DNA of 64,000 bases from Paracoccus yibinensis (lineage in GTDB: Bacteria; Pseudomonadota; Alphaproteobacteria; Rhodobacterales; Rhodobacteraceae). The stretch lies in assembly GCF_030846195.1 (NCBI RefSeq), contig NZ_JAVCWH010000012.1, positions 1 through 64,000 of the forward strand, read 5' to 3'. The position numbers and the translations under genes were made by a program. The notes under the pieces are model-generated. The model was given only the letters and a program-made list of their open reading frames with translations, searched no databases and was not told the DNA's origin. This document shows positions 50,330-59,765 of this stretch, one piece after another; positions within the stretch are counted from its first letter, which is position 1, and every line of letters begins with the position of its first letter.

Positions 50330-50938
50330 ATGCCAGTTTGGGTCGAGACGCTGGAGGACCTGCATCGCTACTATGGAACACCAGCCGAGGCTTCGCAGAT
50401 CAAGGTGACTACACGGCTTACATCCGGCTACCGGGCCCATATTGAACGTGCCCGCTTCTGCATTCTGGCAACTGTCGGACCTGAAGGCACAGATTGCAGT
50501 CCGCGGGGCGACGAAGGGCCAGTGGTTCGCATCCAGGATGCTCGCACTCTGCTGCTGCCTGACTGGAAGGGGAACGAGCGGATTGACTCCCTACGGAACA
50601 TTATCCGTGATGGACGTGTCAGCCTGCTGTTCCTGGTGGCAGGGTCCAACGTGGCCATCCGTGCCAATGGGCAAGCGAAGATCTCTGCCGATCCAGAGCT
50701 GTCCAGACTGTTCGAGCGACAAGGCAAGCTTCCTCGAACCGTCATCGTCATCCACCTGAGGGAGGTCTACTCGCAGTGTGCCCGCGCCTTGATCCGCTCC
50801 GGCCTGTGGACTGACGGCGACAGTTCTGCCGATCTTCCAAGCATCGGTGACATGCTCAAGGAGATTACCGCCGGCGAGTTTGACGGCGCGCGTTATGACG
50901 CCGAATGGCCGGAGCGGGCGAAGCAGACCATGTGGTGA
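50330..50938 (+). CDS. Pyridoxamine 5'-phosphate oxidase-fold protein
   Basis: The product is 202 residues from ATG 50330, six bases after GAGGAG. Flavin-binding split-barrel features: IERARFCILATVGPEGTDCSPRGDEGPVVRIQDARTLLLPDWKGNERIDSLRNII and VSLLFLVAGSNVAIRANGQAKISADPEL. This is the FMN-binding PNPOx-like family of unknown substrate. It lies 55 bases upstream of the Pgt-like operon on the same strand and may be transcribed with it. Confidence 0.85.
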   Translation: MPVWVETLEDLHRYYGTPAEASQIKVTTRLTSGYRAHIERARFCILATVGPEGTDCSPRGDEGPVVRIQDARTLLLPDWKGNERIDSLRNIIRDGRVSLLFLVAGSNVAIRANGQAKISADPELSRLFERQGKLPRTVIVIHLREVYSQCARALIRSGLWTDGDSSADLPSIGDMLKEITAGEFDGARYDAEWPERAKQTMW

Positions 50939-50993
50939 CCAAGGTTGCCCTGTCAGCCCTGAGAGTGCCACAAGCCTGCAGGGGAGGAAGACC

Positions 50994-52178
50994 ATGCTGC
51001 AGGCAAGGTTGATCAGGGACAGGATATTCAGGCTGTGCGCGATCCTTGGCGGGGTCATCCTTCTTGCTGGTCCAGCTTCGGCCGAAGAGCTGCGGATCAT
51101 CACATCCTACCAGGAGGAAGTTGTCGAGCCGATGCTGGAAGCGTTCGGTCGCCAACACCCTGAGATCCGTATCCGGGTCCTGAACAAAAATACCAATGCT
51201 GCAGTCAGCGAAATGCTTGCCGGCAACGAGCGGCGTTTCGACCTGTTCTGGGCGTCAGCGCCCGAGGCCTTCGTAGTGCTTGATGAAGAACAACGCCTCC
51301 TCGACTTGGGCAAAGGACCCTATGCAGATTTTGCCTGGTCTGCGCTTGGATGGTCATGGCGCGTATCTCGGGACCGTCCGGTGCCCCAAGATTGGGATGA
51401 TCTCCTCGATCCTGCCTTCGCGGGAGAGATCGCCATGTCCCATCCGATGCGGTCTGGCACGATGCATTCGCTGTTGGAGACGATATTGCAGCAGCGAGGG
51501 TGGCAGGAAGGCTGGGCGTGGATCCTGGAACTGGCAGGCCAGCTCAACACCATCTCGGCTCGCAGCTTTGGTGTTCTCGAAGGCGTGGAGGAGGGGGAGT
51601 TTGGCATTGGCCTGACCATCGACTTCCTGGCGTTGACGCAAGACACTCTGGAGTTCCGCTACGGCACCCCGATCACCCTTATTCCGGCACGGATTGCGGC
51701 CCTGCAGGGTGGCATGCAGCCCGAAGCAGCCAGCCTTTTCATCACCTTCGTTCTTTCGGAGGAGGGGCAGCGCCTCCTGCTGCGTCCCGATGTGCATCGC
51801 ATTCCCGCCCACACCGGAGTTCGAGACGAAGCGGCGCGTCTTCTGGATCCGGCCTGGGCCGCACTGGACTTCACTCAAGCACCCTATGATCCGAAGCTTG
51901 CCGCCAAGCGCTACTGGCAGGTCAATCAGCTTTTCGAGGCCTTTGTCGCTCGTGACCTGCTCCTGCGGAGAGATCTGTGGCGTCGGCTCCACCGGCTTGC
52001 AGGGTCTCAGCCGACCGAAGCTGACAAGGTCCGCCGACTGCTGACATGGATGCCGTTGACGGAAGACCAGGTGCGCGCGGCCGCTTCTGATCAGACGACT
52101 GTCCTGGAGTGGGCCGCCCGATCATACTCCATGCTGAATGAGGCCGATGCGCTGATCCGTGCCCTGGAGCAGCCGTGA
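50994..52178 (+). CDS. Periplasmic binding protein of a Pgt-like sensing system
   Basis: The product is 394 residues with a signal peptide (about 1-30, ending AGPASA). The mature protein, EELRIITSYQEEVVEPMLEAFGRQHPEIRIRVLNKNTNAAVSEML...FDLFWASAPEAFVVL, is an Fbp-type solute-binding fold and is clearly homologous to the transporter-linked protein at 55579. Placed before a sensor kinase with a one-base stop/start overlap, it resembles PgtC of the phosphoglycerate transport system and probably reports ligand to the kinase. GGGGAGGA precedes the ATG. Confidence 0.85.
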   Translation: MLQARLIRDRIFRLCAILGGVILLAGPASAEELRIITSYQEEVVEPMLEAFGRQHPEIRIRVLNKNTNAAVSEMLAGNERRFDLFWASAPEAFVVLDEEQRLLDLGKGPYADFAWSALGWSWRVSRDRPVPQDWDDLLDPAFAGEIAMSHPMRSGTMHSLLETILQQRGWQEGWAWILELAGQLNTISARSFGVLEGVEEGEFGIGLTIDFLALTQDTLEFRYGTPITLIPARIAALQGGMQPEAASLFITFVLSEEGQRLLLRPDVHRIPAHTGVRDEAARLLDPAWAALDFTQAPYDPKLAAKRYWQVNQLFEAFVARDLLLRRDLWRRLHRLAGSQPTEADKVRRLLTWMPLTEDQVRAAASDQTTVLEWAARSYSMLNEADALIRALEQP

Positions 52179-54142
52179 TGCGTCGAGGCTCGATCCGGTC
52201 GCGGCTGGTGATAGCCTTGATCGCAATGGTCGTCGTCGCCACGGGAGTCCTCGCGGTCGGCATGCTCGTGATGCTGAAGGCGGAGCGGAATTTTCGGGCG
52301 CTGGCGCAGGATCGTATTCCCGCAGTTGCCCTGGCCGGAGAACTCGCTGAAGCGACCGGGGAACTTGCTGCGTTGGGCATGCAGATGGTGGCTGATCCGT
52401 TGGTGGCCGCGGATCGGATGAACCAGGCAATCGAAAACGCCTCTTCGACTGTCGCAGGGGTGCTGGCCTCTCCGGTCTGGTCGGCTGAACCTGGACGGGA
52501 GGCGACCCAGGGAAAGCTGGAAGCCGCCACGCACGACCTGCAGCGCGCCCTGAAGGATTTTCTCCGGCTCAGCGCTCAGCTTGACCGGCGAGCACAGACC
52601 GAGGCTCGCGCGGGAACAGAGCTGCGATGGGTCCATGCTGATATCCAGGATCAGGTGCAGGGAATCCTGAGCGATCTGTCGTTCAATCTCGATACTCGGT
52701 TGGCCGTGCTGATGGCAGGTGCGAGCGTCGGATCGCGGTCTGAGGCGGAGGAAGCACTGTCCCAGGACTGGCTGCTGCGGGACCGCGTGCAGCAACTCGG
52801 CTCGGAGGCCGCAACCCTGACGGCACTTCTCCTGCAGGCGCAGTCAGCGACCAGTCTGGACTCGCTGGAACAGACGCAGGCGCTCGGACGCGACACATTG
52901 GATCAGTTGAGCCTGGGGCAGTTGAACCTGGCGCCACGGGTGGATGTGGCGCTGCTGATCGAGGCTCTTGAGCGGCTGAAGGAACTTGCCACGGGAGATA
53001 ATGGCATTTTCACGCAGGTTCGGAAGCGGCTGGAACTGCATCGGGCAGCCGTAACCCGTCTTCAGACAGCGCAGGATGTGTTGGCTCAGATGCAGGCGCT
53101 CTTGACCGAGATGGGTCGGGCCGAGCGCGTTTGGGCGCAACGCGGAGCCGATGCCGCGGCAAGTGCGATCTTGCGAGGCTCGCTGTGGCTGGGGGTCGTG
53201 ACACTGCTGGGCGCAATGATCACTGCAATCATCCTGGCTGTGTTTGTCCACAAGCGCATTCTCGTGCGGATCGAGGCGCTGTCCAGGGATCTCATCCGCA
53301 TCGCGCGAGGCACATCCGAATTGCCTGAACCTGTATCAGGAAACAGGCCACGGGACGAGATCGACGAGATGGTCGCTGCGGTCGATGTCTTCCGCGCTTC
53401 CATCCAGGAACGCCGGCAGGCGGTGGAGCGACTGGAGACGACACAGCGCGAACTCGTGCAGGCGGGGAAGATGGCCGCGCTTGGGCAGATGTCGGCCGCA
53501 ATCAGCCATGAGATAAACCAGCCCTTGGCGGCAATCGGTCACCGCCTTCATAATCTGCGCGCGGCCCATCCCGAGGCTGAGGGGTCGGTCCAAAGGATTG
53601 AAGGTCTTCTGCACCGTATCACGCGCACCATAGGCCACCTGCGCCGCATCGCTCGCCGCTCGGCCCATCAGAATTCCTGTGTTGTCCTGGCGGAGCCGTT
53701 GAGCGCCGCTCTGGAATTGCTGGATCACCGTGTGCGGAACGAGAACGTCCGTGTCGAAGGTCCCGACCTTACCGGCGTGATGGTATCGGCCGACGAAATC
53801 CTGCTTGAGCAGGTCTTGTTGAATGTCCTGGGGAACGCTCTGGATGCGATCGAGGCGCGAGACAGCGCGTCCGAGCAGGGACTGATCCACATCGATGTCC
53901 TAAACTCCGACCCTGTCGAGCTTGTCATTCGGGATAATGGCGTGGGCTTGGGTGGGCAGAGCGGCCAGAGCCTCATCGACCCTTTCGTGACAACGAAAGA
54001 GGCGGGCAAGGGCCTTGGCCTCGGGCTTTCCATTGCGTTCAACGTCATGCAGGACATGGATGGAAATCTCGAGATCGAGCAACATGATGGGGGAGGCGCC
54101 GAGGTCCGGCTGCGCCTGAACCGCTGGAAGACGGAAGAGTGA
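52178..54142 (+). CDS. PgtB-like membrane sensor histidine kinase
   Basis: The product is about 654 residues. A membrane helix (about 10-32) and a second (about 330-352) enclose a roughly 300-residue helical periplasmic domain. HAMP follows (about 355-410), then HisKA with AISHEINQPLAAIGH (His444) and a HATPase with NALDAIEARD, DNGVGL and GLGLGLSIAF. The stop of the binding-protein gene overlaps this ATG (TGATG; an in-frame GTG lies one codon before). It ends one base before the response-regulator gene. It likely senses the ligand-loaded binding protein. Confidence 0.92.
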   Translation: MRRGSIRSRLVIALIAMVVVATGVLAVGMLVMLKAERNFRALAQDRIPAVALAGELAEATGELAALGMQMVADPLVAADRMNQAIENASSTVAGVLASPVWSAEPGREATQGKLEAATHDLQRALKDFLRLSAQLDRRAQTEARAGTELRWVHADIQDQVQGILSDLSFNLDTRLAVLMAGASVGSRSEAEEALSQDWLLRDRVQQLGSEAATLTALLLQAQSATSLDSLEQTQALGRDTLDQLSLGQLNLAPRVDVALLIEALERLKELATGDNGIFTQVRKRLELHRAAVTRLQTAQDVLAQMQALLTEMGRAERVWAQRGADAAASAILRGSLWLGVVTLLGAMITAIILAVFVHKRILVRIEALSRDLIRIARGTSELPEPVSGNRPRDEIDEMVAAVDVFRASIQERRQAVERLETTQRELVQAGKMAALGQMSAAISHEINQPLAAIGHRLHNLRAAHPEAEGSVQRIEGLLHRITRTIGHLRRIARRSAHQNSCVVLAEPLSAALELLDHRVRNENVRVEGPDLTGVMVSADEILLEQVLLNVLGNALDAIEARDSASEQGLIHIDVLNSDPVELVIRDNGVGLGGQSGQSLIDPFVTTKEAGKGLGLGLSIAFNVMQDMDGNLEIEQHDGGGAEVRLRLNRWKTEE

Positions 54143-54143
54143 C

Positions 54144-55415
54144 ATGCCCGAAGTGATGCTGGTCGAGGACGATGCCGACCTTCGGCATGCAACCATCGAG
54201 ACGCTCGAACTTGACGGTTTCCGCGTTCATGCCTTCGATTCAGCCCGGCCTGCGCTCGAGGCGCTTGCACCAGATTTTCCCGGGGTCATCCTCTCGGATC
54301 TGCGGATGCCGGGGCTTTCGGGTCTCGAGTTTCTGGAGCAGGCCCAGGTGCGTGCGCCAGAGGTGCCGTTCATCCTGATCACTGCTCATGGCGATATTCC
54401 GGTCGCCATCCAGGCCATGCGGGGCGGTGCCCACGACTTCCTCGAAAAGCCCTGTTCCCCCGAACTGATGTTGAACGTGCTTCGGCGCGCGCAGGCCATG
54501 CGGGACATGCATCTGGAGAACAGCCGCCTGCGGCAAACCCGGATTGATGAGCGCATGATCGGACGGTCCACCGTCATGCAGGAGTTGCGGCAGCGCCTGC
54601 GTGTCCTCGCAGGGCTTCAACTCGATCTCCTGATCGCGGGCGAAACCGGGACGGGCAAGGAGTTGGCCGCCCGCATCCTGCACGACCTGTCGCCTCGCCC
54701 CCAAGGGCCGTTTGTCGCCGTGAACTGCGGCGCACTGACGGAAGCCGACGTCAACCGTGAGCTTTTTGGAACCGGCAAATCCCCGGGTTTGGTTGCGCGC
54801 GCAGATGGCGGCACCCTGTATCTGGACGAACTCGAAGCCATGCCGGACAGCCTTCAGGTGCGCCTGCTGCGGGTTGTGGAAACGCGCGAGATCACACCTC
54901 TTGGAGCAGCACCGCACCCTGTCGATCTGCGTGTCTTGGCCAGTGTAAAGAACCCGCCCGAGATTCTGATTGAAGAAAGCAGGCTTCGGTCCGATCTTTT
55001 TCATCGCTTCAATGCCACTGTGCTTCTGCCACCCCTTCGTGATCGCGAGGATGATGCGCTCCTGCTGGTTTCCCATTTCGTGGCCGAAGCCTCCCGGCGC
55101 CACGATTTGCCCAAGCCTCACCTTGATGCCACTGTGCGCCGCCGCATCGCCGGACATGACTGGCCGGGTAACGTCCGTGAAGCCAGGAACTTTGCCGAAG
55201 GGCTGGTGATCGGGCTGGAGATGACTTTCGCGCCCTCGGCAGGCGCCATCACAGGGGGCGATCTGGATTACGAGACCGCAATGGGATCTTTTGAAGCCCG
55301 CCTGCTGCGGTCCGCCTTGATCCAGACCGGCGGGCGGAAGTCGGAGGCGGCCGAACTTCTGGGCATCCCCCGCAAGCGGTTTTACCTGCGCCTGCGCCAC
55401 CACGACATGCTGTAA
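54144..55415 (+). CDS. PgtA/DctD-like AAA+ response regulator lacking the GAFTGA loop
   Basis: The product is 423 residues: receiver (Asp52 in ILSDLRMPG; Lys102 in FLEKPC), AAA+ domain with Walker A GETGTGKE (166-173), Walker B LYLDEL (about 224-230) and arginine-finger region, and a C-terminal Fis-type helix-turn-helix (GGRKSEAAELLGIPRKRFYLRLR). Between ELFG (206) and ADGGTL (220) only 10 residues remain, where sigma-54 activators have about 22 including GAFTGA. It therefore probably does not contact sigma-54 in the usual way. It is the partner of the kinase just upstream. Confidence 0.92.
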   Translation: MPEVMLVEDDADLRHATIETLELDGFRVHAFDSARPALEALAPDFPGVILSDLRMPGLSGLEFLEQAQVRAPEVPFILITAHGDIPVAIQAMRGGAHDFLEKPCSPELMLNVLRRAQAMRDMHLENSRLRQTRIDERMIGRSTVMQELRQRLRVLAGLQLDLLIAGETGTGKELAARILHDLSPRPQGPFVAVNCGALTEADVNRELFGTGKSPGLVARADGGTLYLDELEAMPDSLQVRLLRVVETREITPLGAAPHPVDLRVLASVKNPPEILIEESRLRSDLFHRFNATVLLPPLRDREDDALLLVSHFVAEASRRHDLPKPHLDATVRRRIAGHDWPGNVREARNFAEGLVIGLEMTFAPSAGAITGGDLDYETAMGSFEARLLRSALIQTGGRKSEAAELLGIPRKRFYLRLRHHDML

Positions 55416-55420
55416 CACAC

Positions 55421-55465
55421 GGAATGGGTCAAAACTGACACACGGGACGGGTCAGAGGTGACACA
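55421..55465. repeat. Two 23-bp direct repeats containing GTCA-N4-TGAC dyads
   Basis: Two copies of the pattern ACGG.A.GGGTCA....TGACACA lie 23 bases apart; each holds a dyad GTCA-N4-TGAC (55428-55439 and 55451-55462). They sit in the gap between the regulator gene and the ABC transporter genes, the expected place for its operators. Alternatively they are the end repeats of a lost IS21-like element, as at 1-93. Confidence 0.55.
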
Positions 55466-55578
55466 TAAAATATAATTAAAACAAATGGTTGATTGGAAAT
55501 CTTGATTGTTGCAGAGTTCTGGTCGCGTCCGTTGAGATCCGGCTGAATCGACTCGCGGGCGTCTCTGGGAGGAGAAAC

Positions 55579-56901
55579 ATGCACAAGATTTTCAAGCTCA
55601 GCGCTGTCGCGCTGATGATGACTTCGGCTGCCGCATTCGCGGATACCGTCACCGTGGTGACCTCGTTTTCCAAGGACCTGACGGATCCGTTCAAGGCAGC
55701 CTTCGAGGCCGCTCATCCGGATACCACCCTGGAAGTGGTCAACCGCAACACCAATGCCGCCGTCTCCTATCTGCAGGAAACCCGTGGCTCCAATACCACC
55801 GACCTGATGTGGGCTTCGGCTCCCGACGCCTTCGAGGTTCTGAAGGAGGACGGGCTGCTCGCGAAGGTCGATGTGCAGTTCGAGGGGATCCCCGATCAGA
55901 TCGGCGGCTACCCGGTCCATGACGCAGACGGAACCTACTACGGATTTGCCGCCTCGGGCTACGGGATCATGTATAACACCCGCTATGTCGAGGCGAACGA
56001 ACTGCCTGTTGCCAAGGAATGGGAAGACCTCAAGCGCGCGGAATACAACGGCCACGTCGCCATGTCCTCGCCCTCGCGTTCCGGCACCACCCACCTGACG
56101 GTCGAGACTGTCCTGCAGGGCGAAGGCTGGGACAAGGGCTGGGCCACCTGGAAATGGATCTCGGGCAACATGAACACCGTGACCGAGCGCAGCTTCGGTG
56201 TGCCGGACGCGGTGAACTCGGGCTCGACCGGCTTCGGGATCGTGATCGACTTCTTCGGTCTGTCCTCCAAGGCCTCGGGCTTTCCGGTCGAGCTGGTCTA
56301 TCCCAGCGTGACGTCGATCGTTCCGGCCAATGTCGGTATCATCGAAAACGCCCCAAATCCCGAAGGGGCCAAGAAGTTCGTGGAGTTCATCCTGTCCCCG
56401 GAAGGGCAGAAGGTTCTGCTCGAGCCGGCGATCATGCGTCTTCCGGTGAACCCCGACGCCTATGCCGACGCTCCCGAGGGCTTCCCCAACCCGTTCTCGG
56501 AAGAGTTCGCGCCCGGCGCCATCGAGTTTGACGTGGACAAGTCCGGCGCACGTTACGAACTGGTCAATTCTCTTTTCGACGTCCTGGTAACCTACCGTCT
56601 CGATGATCTGCGCGCTGCCGTTTCGGCCGTGCAGAAGGCCGAGGCCGCCCATGCCGACAGCGGCAATCAGGAAGCCGCCGCACTGATCGCCGAGGCGCGC
56701 GCCCTGATCGAAGCCATGCCGATCACGGAAGAACAGGCGCTTGATCCCAGCTACGCCGGGGCCTTCACCGTTTCGCGTGCCGATCCGGAAACCGAGGTTG
56801 TCGGCCGTCAGGCCGAAATCGAGCAGGAATGGGACCGCTTTGCCGTCGAGAACTATGGCAAGGCAAAGCAGCTGGCCGAGCAGGCAATCGCGCTGAACTG
56901 A
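55579..56901 (+). CDS. Fbp-type ABC transporter substrate-binding protein
   Basis: The product is 440 residues from ATG 55579 (GGGAGGAG upstream), with signal peptide MHKIFKLSAVALMMTSAAAFA. The mature part has VTSFSKDLTDPFKAAFEAAHPDTTLEVVNRNTNAAVSYL, SGYGIMYNTRYVEANELPVAKEWEDL, SRSGTTHLTVETVL and VIDFFGLSSKASGFPVELVYPSVTSIVPANVGII. The family binds Fe(III), putrescine or phosphorylated small molecules; the Pgt-like regulators and downstream phosphatases favour an organic phosphate. First gene of the transporter operon. Confidence 0.92.
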   Translation: MHKIFKLSAVALMMTSAAAFADTVTVVTSFSKDLTDPFKAAFEAAHPDTTLEVVNRNTNAAVSYLQETRGSNTTDLMWASAPDAFEVLKEDGLLAKVDVQFEGIPDQIGGYPVHDADGTYYGFAASGYGIMYNTRYVEANELPVAKEWEDLKRAEYNGHVAMSSPSRSGTTHLTVETVLQGEGWDKGWATWKWISGNMNTVTERSFGVPDAVNSGSTGFGIVIDFFGLSSKASGFPVELVYPSVTSIVPANVGIIENAPNPEGAKKFVEFILSPEGQKVLLEPAIMRLPVNPDAYADAPEGFPNPFSEEFAPGAIEFDVDKSGARYELVNSLFDVLVTYRLDDLRAAVSAVQKAEAAHADSGNQEAAALIAEARALIEAMPITEEQALDPSYAGAFTVSRADPETEVVGRQAEIEQEWDRFAVENYGKAKQLAEQAIALN

Positions 56902-56970
56902 TCGAACCCTTTCAGACCAGTCCCGTGCCGCCTTGGGCGGCGCGGGTATCAGTGATGCCCCGAGGATACC

Positions 56971-58701
56971 ATGTCCGCTTCAACCGACACTGCCGCACGC
57001 CGCTTCACGCTGTTTCCCGCCTTGTCGGGTGCCGCTGTCGCGGGCATCGCGATCGCGATCTTCCTGATGGCTTTCCTGGTCCTGCCGGTCGCGCATGTCC
57101 TCTATGTGGCCTTCCTGGATGCGCGCACTGGAGCCTTCACGCTTCAGAACTTCCAGGACTTCTTCAACACGACGTTGTTTCGCGAAAGCTTCGTGAACTC
57201 GTTCTACGTCTCGGCGATGTCGGTGGTGGTTTCGACGATGATCGCCCTCCCGCTGGCCTACATCACGACCCGCTTCAACTTCGCAGGCACGGCGGCGATC
57301 CAGGCGCTCGGGATCATCCCGCTGATTATGCCCCCCTTCGTCGGCGCGGTGGCGATGTCCCTGCTGTTCGGGCGAAACGGTTCGATCAACCTGCTGCTGA
57401 ACCAGTATTTCGGCATCCGTATTCCCTTCATGGAGGGGTTGAACGGCGTCATCCTGGTCCAGTCGATCCACTATTTCCCGTTCATCCTGATCAACCTGTC
57501 CGCTTCCCTGCGCAACATCGACCGGTCGATGGAAGAGGCGGCGCAGAACCTCGGCTCGCATGGCATGCGGATGTTCCGGCGGATCGTCTTTCCGCTGGCA
57601 ATGCCCGGCTATCTGGCCGGGGCGGCACTGGTCTTCATCAAGGTATTCGATGATCTGGGCACGCCCTTGCTGCTCAACGTCAACAACATGCTGGCGCCCC
57701 AAGCCTACCTGCGGATCACCGGGGTCGGCATCAACGATCCGATGGGCTATGTGATCTCGTTCATCCTGGTGGCCTTCTCGGTCTTCTCGCTCTGGGCATC
57801 CTTCCTGTTCATGCGGGGCAAGGACTACGCCACCGTGCAGAAGGGCGGCGGCGGACTGTCGCGGCGTGACCTGAAATCGCGCGAGAAGTGGCTGGCCTGG
57901 GGCGTGATCCTGCTGATCCTGGCCTTGGTCCTGTCGCCGCATCTGGGCCTGCTTCTTCTGGCCTTCGGCACGATCTGGTCCTTCTCGCCCTTGCCGGACG
58001 GTTTCACCATCCAGCACTTCGGGACGATCTTCACCCAGTCGTCGCAATATGTCTGGAACACGCTGGTCTATGCAGGCTCGGCAGCCCTGATCGACGTCGT
58101 GCTTGGCAGTGCGATCGCATACATCGTCATCCGCACGGGCCTGCCTGGCCGAAAATGGCTGGACTACATGGCCACGGCGGCCTTGGCCGTGCCGGGGGTG
58201 GTGCTTGGGATCGGTTACCTGCGGATGTTCCATGGCATCCAATTGCCCTTCGGCCTGGGCCAGATGTCCAGCTTCTGGGGGATCATCATCATTGCCCTGG
58301 CGGTGCGGCGGCTTCCCTACGCGCTGCGTGCCTGCATGGCCGCGCTTCAGCAGGTCTCGATTTCTCTCGAGGAGGCTGCTGAAAGCCTTGGGGCATCTCG
58401 GTCCAGCACCATCCGCCGGATCGTGGTTCCCCTGATGACGGGCGGCATTCTGGCGGGCTTCGTCACCAGCTTCGCGACTGCTGCGGTCGAGCTGTCCGCA
58501 ACGATCATGCTGGTCGGCCGGTCTTCTGACGCGCCGCTGGCCTATGGCATCTACCTTTACATGCAATCCCCGGCAGGACGCGGGCCCGGTGCGGCGCTTG
58601 GCATCCTTGCGGTCGTGATCGTGGCGCTTGGCACCTACCTGTCGCAGCGCATCATCGAGCGTGAGCGCGCCCGCCAGACAACTCCCGGCGATCAGCACTG
58701 A
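56971..58701 (+). CDS. Fbp-type ABC transporter fused permease
   Basis: The product is 576 residues with about 12 membrane helices in two homologous halves. Each half carries an EAA loop: MEEAAQNLGSHGMRMFRRIVFPLAMPG (first) and LEEAAESLGASRSSTIRRIVVPLMTGG (second). Such double-length permeases are typical of FbpB/ThiP-like importers. It follows the binding protein by 69 bases and precedes the ATPase by 17. Confidence 0.94.
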   Translation: MSASTDTAARRFTLFPALSGAAVAGIAIAIFLMAFLVLPVAHVLYVAFLDARTGAFTLQNFQDFFNTTLFRESFVNSFYVSAMSVVVSTMIALPLAYITTRFNFAGTAAIQALGIIPLIMPPFVGAVAMSLLFGRNGSINLLLNQYFGIRIPFMEGLNGVILVQSIHYFPFILINLSASLRNIDRSMEEAAQNLGSHGMRMFRRIVFPLAMPGYLAGAALVFIKVFDDLGTPLLLNVNNMLAPQAYLRITGVGINDPMGYVISFILVAFSVFSLWASFLFMRGKDYATVQKGGGGLSRRDLKSREKWLAWGVILLILALVLSPHLGLLLLAFGTIWSFSPLPDGFTIQHFGTIFTQSSQYVWNTLVYAGSAALIDVVLGSAIAYIVIRTGLPGRKWLDYMATAALAVPGVVLGIGYLRMFHGIQLPFGLGQMSSFWGIIIIALAVRRLPYALRACMAALQQVSISLEEAAESLGASRSSTIRRIVVPLMTGGILAGFVTSFATAAVELSATIMLVGRSSDAPLAYGIYLYMQSPAGRGPGAALGILAVVIVALGTYLSQRIIERERARQTTPGDQH

Positions 58702-58718
58702 GTTTCGGAGAAGAACAG

Positions 58719-59762
58719 ATGACACAGACAAAGGCCGGGATCCGGATTGAGAACCTGCACCTGTCGTTTGGTGAAACCAAGGTGCTGGAAGGTATCGACA
58801 TGGTGATCGAGCCGGGCGAGTTCTTCGCCTTTCTCGGACCATCGGGGTCGGGGAAATCGACACTGTTGCGCGCCATCGCCGGCTTCGGGCCGACCCCGCG
58901 AGGCCGGATCCTCATCGGCGACCGCGACGTCGCCAACCTGCCGCCCTGGAAGCGCAATGTCGGCATGGTCTTCCAATCCTATGCCTTGTGGCCGCACATG
59001 TCCGTCAGACGGAACGTGGCCTTCGGGCTTGAGGAACGGCGGATGCCTGCCAGCAAGATCGCCCCCAAGGTCGAGGCCGCTCTGGAAACCGTAGGCCTGC
59101 TGCACCTGGCCGACAGGATGCCGGGGCAGCTTTCGGGCGGGCAGCAGCAGCGCGTCGCCCTGGCGCGGACGATCGCCATCGAACCGCAGGTGCTGCTCCT
59201 GGACGAGCCGCTGTCGAACCTCGACGCTGCACTTCGCGTGCAGATGCGGCGCGAATTGCTTGCCCTGCAGCGCAAGCTGGGCCTGACGACGATTTTCGTG
59301 ACCCATGACCAGGAAGAGGCCAACACCACTTCGGACCGGATGGCCGTTCTGGACAAGGGCGTGATCCAGCAGATCGGCACCCCGCAGCAACTCTACGACC
59401 ATCCTGCGAACTCATTCGTTGCGGGCTTCCTGGGCACCGCGAATGTGCTCAGTGGCAGGATGGATGGAACGCATTTCATGACAAAGGCCGGCCAGCGGCT
59501 CTCTGTCAGCGCATCGTCGGAAAGGGCGACCCGCATCGTTCTGCGCCCCCAGAACATTCGGCTGTCCGGTTCCGGCGAAGGTGTTCCTGGAACGGTGCGG
59601 CACCGCGAGTTTCTGGGCAGCCAGATCCGCTATCTGATCGAGACACCTGACGGCCAGATCATCGTGGATACGCTTCACGCTACGGGTCAGCCACCCTACA
59701 GCGAGGGGGCAGCAGTGGTCCTTTCCATCGACAGCCAGAGTGCAGCCTTACTGGAGGATTGA
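58719..59762 (+). CDS. Fbp-type ABC transporter ATPase
   Basis: The product is 347 residues: Walker A GPSGSGKST, Q-loop MVFQSYALWPHMSV, signature LSGGQQQRVALART, Walker B VLLLDEPLSNLDA, His switch FVTHDQEEA, and a C-terminal TOBE-type regulatory domain (LRPQNIRLSG). It powers the permease encoded just upstream. Its stop is 3 bases from the next gene. Confidence 0.95.
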   Translation: MTQTKAGIRIENLHLSFGETKVLEGIDMVIEPGEFFAFLGPSGSGKSTLLRAIAGFGPTPRGRILIGDRDVANLPPWKRNVGMVFQSYALWPHMSVRRNVAFGLEERRMPASKIAPKVEAALETVGLLHLADRMPGQLSGGQQQRVALARTIAIEPQVLLLDEPLSNLDAALRVQMRRELLALQRKLGLTTIFVTHDQEEANTTSDRMAVLDKGVIQQIGTPQQLYDHPANSFVAGFLGTANVLSGRMDGTHFMTKAGQRLSVSASSERATRIVLRPQNIRLSGSGEGVPGTVRHREFLGSQIRYLIETPDGQIIVDTLHATGQPPYSEGAAVVLSIDSQSAALLED

Positions 59763-59765
59763 ACC

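Noticed and set aside
55466..55578. Sigma-54 promoter before the transporter operon
   Set aside because: GG and GC pairs near 55491-55517 are 14 bases apart instead of 10; no site fits the -24/-12 rule.
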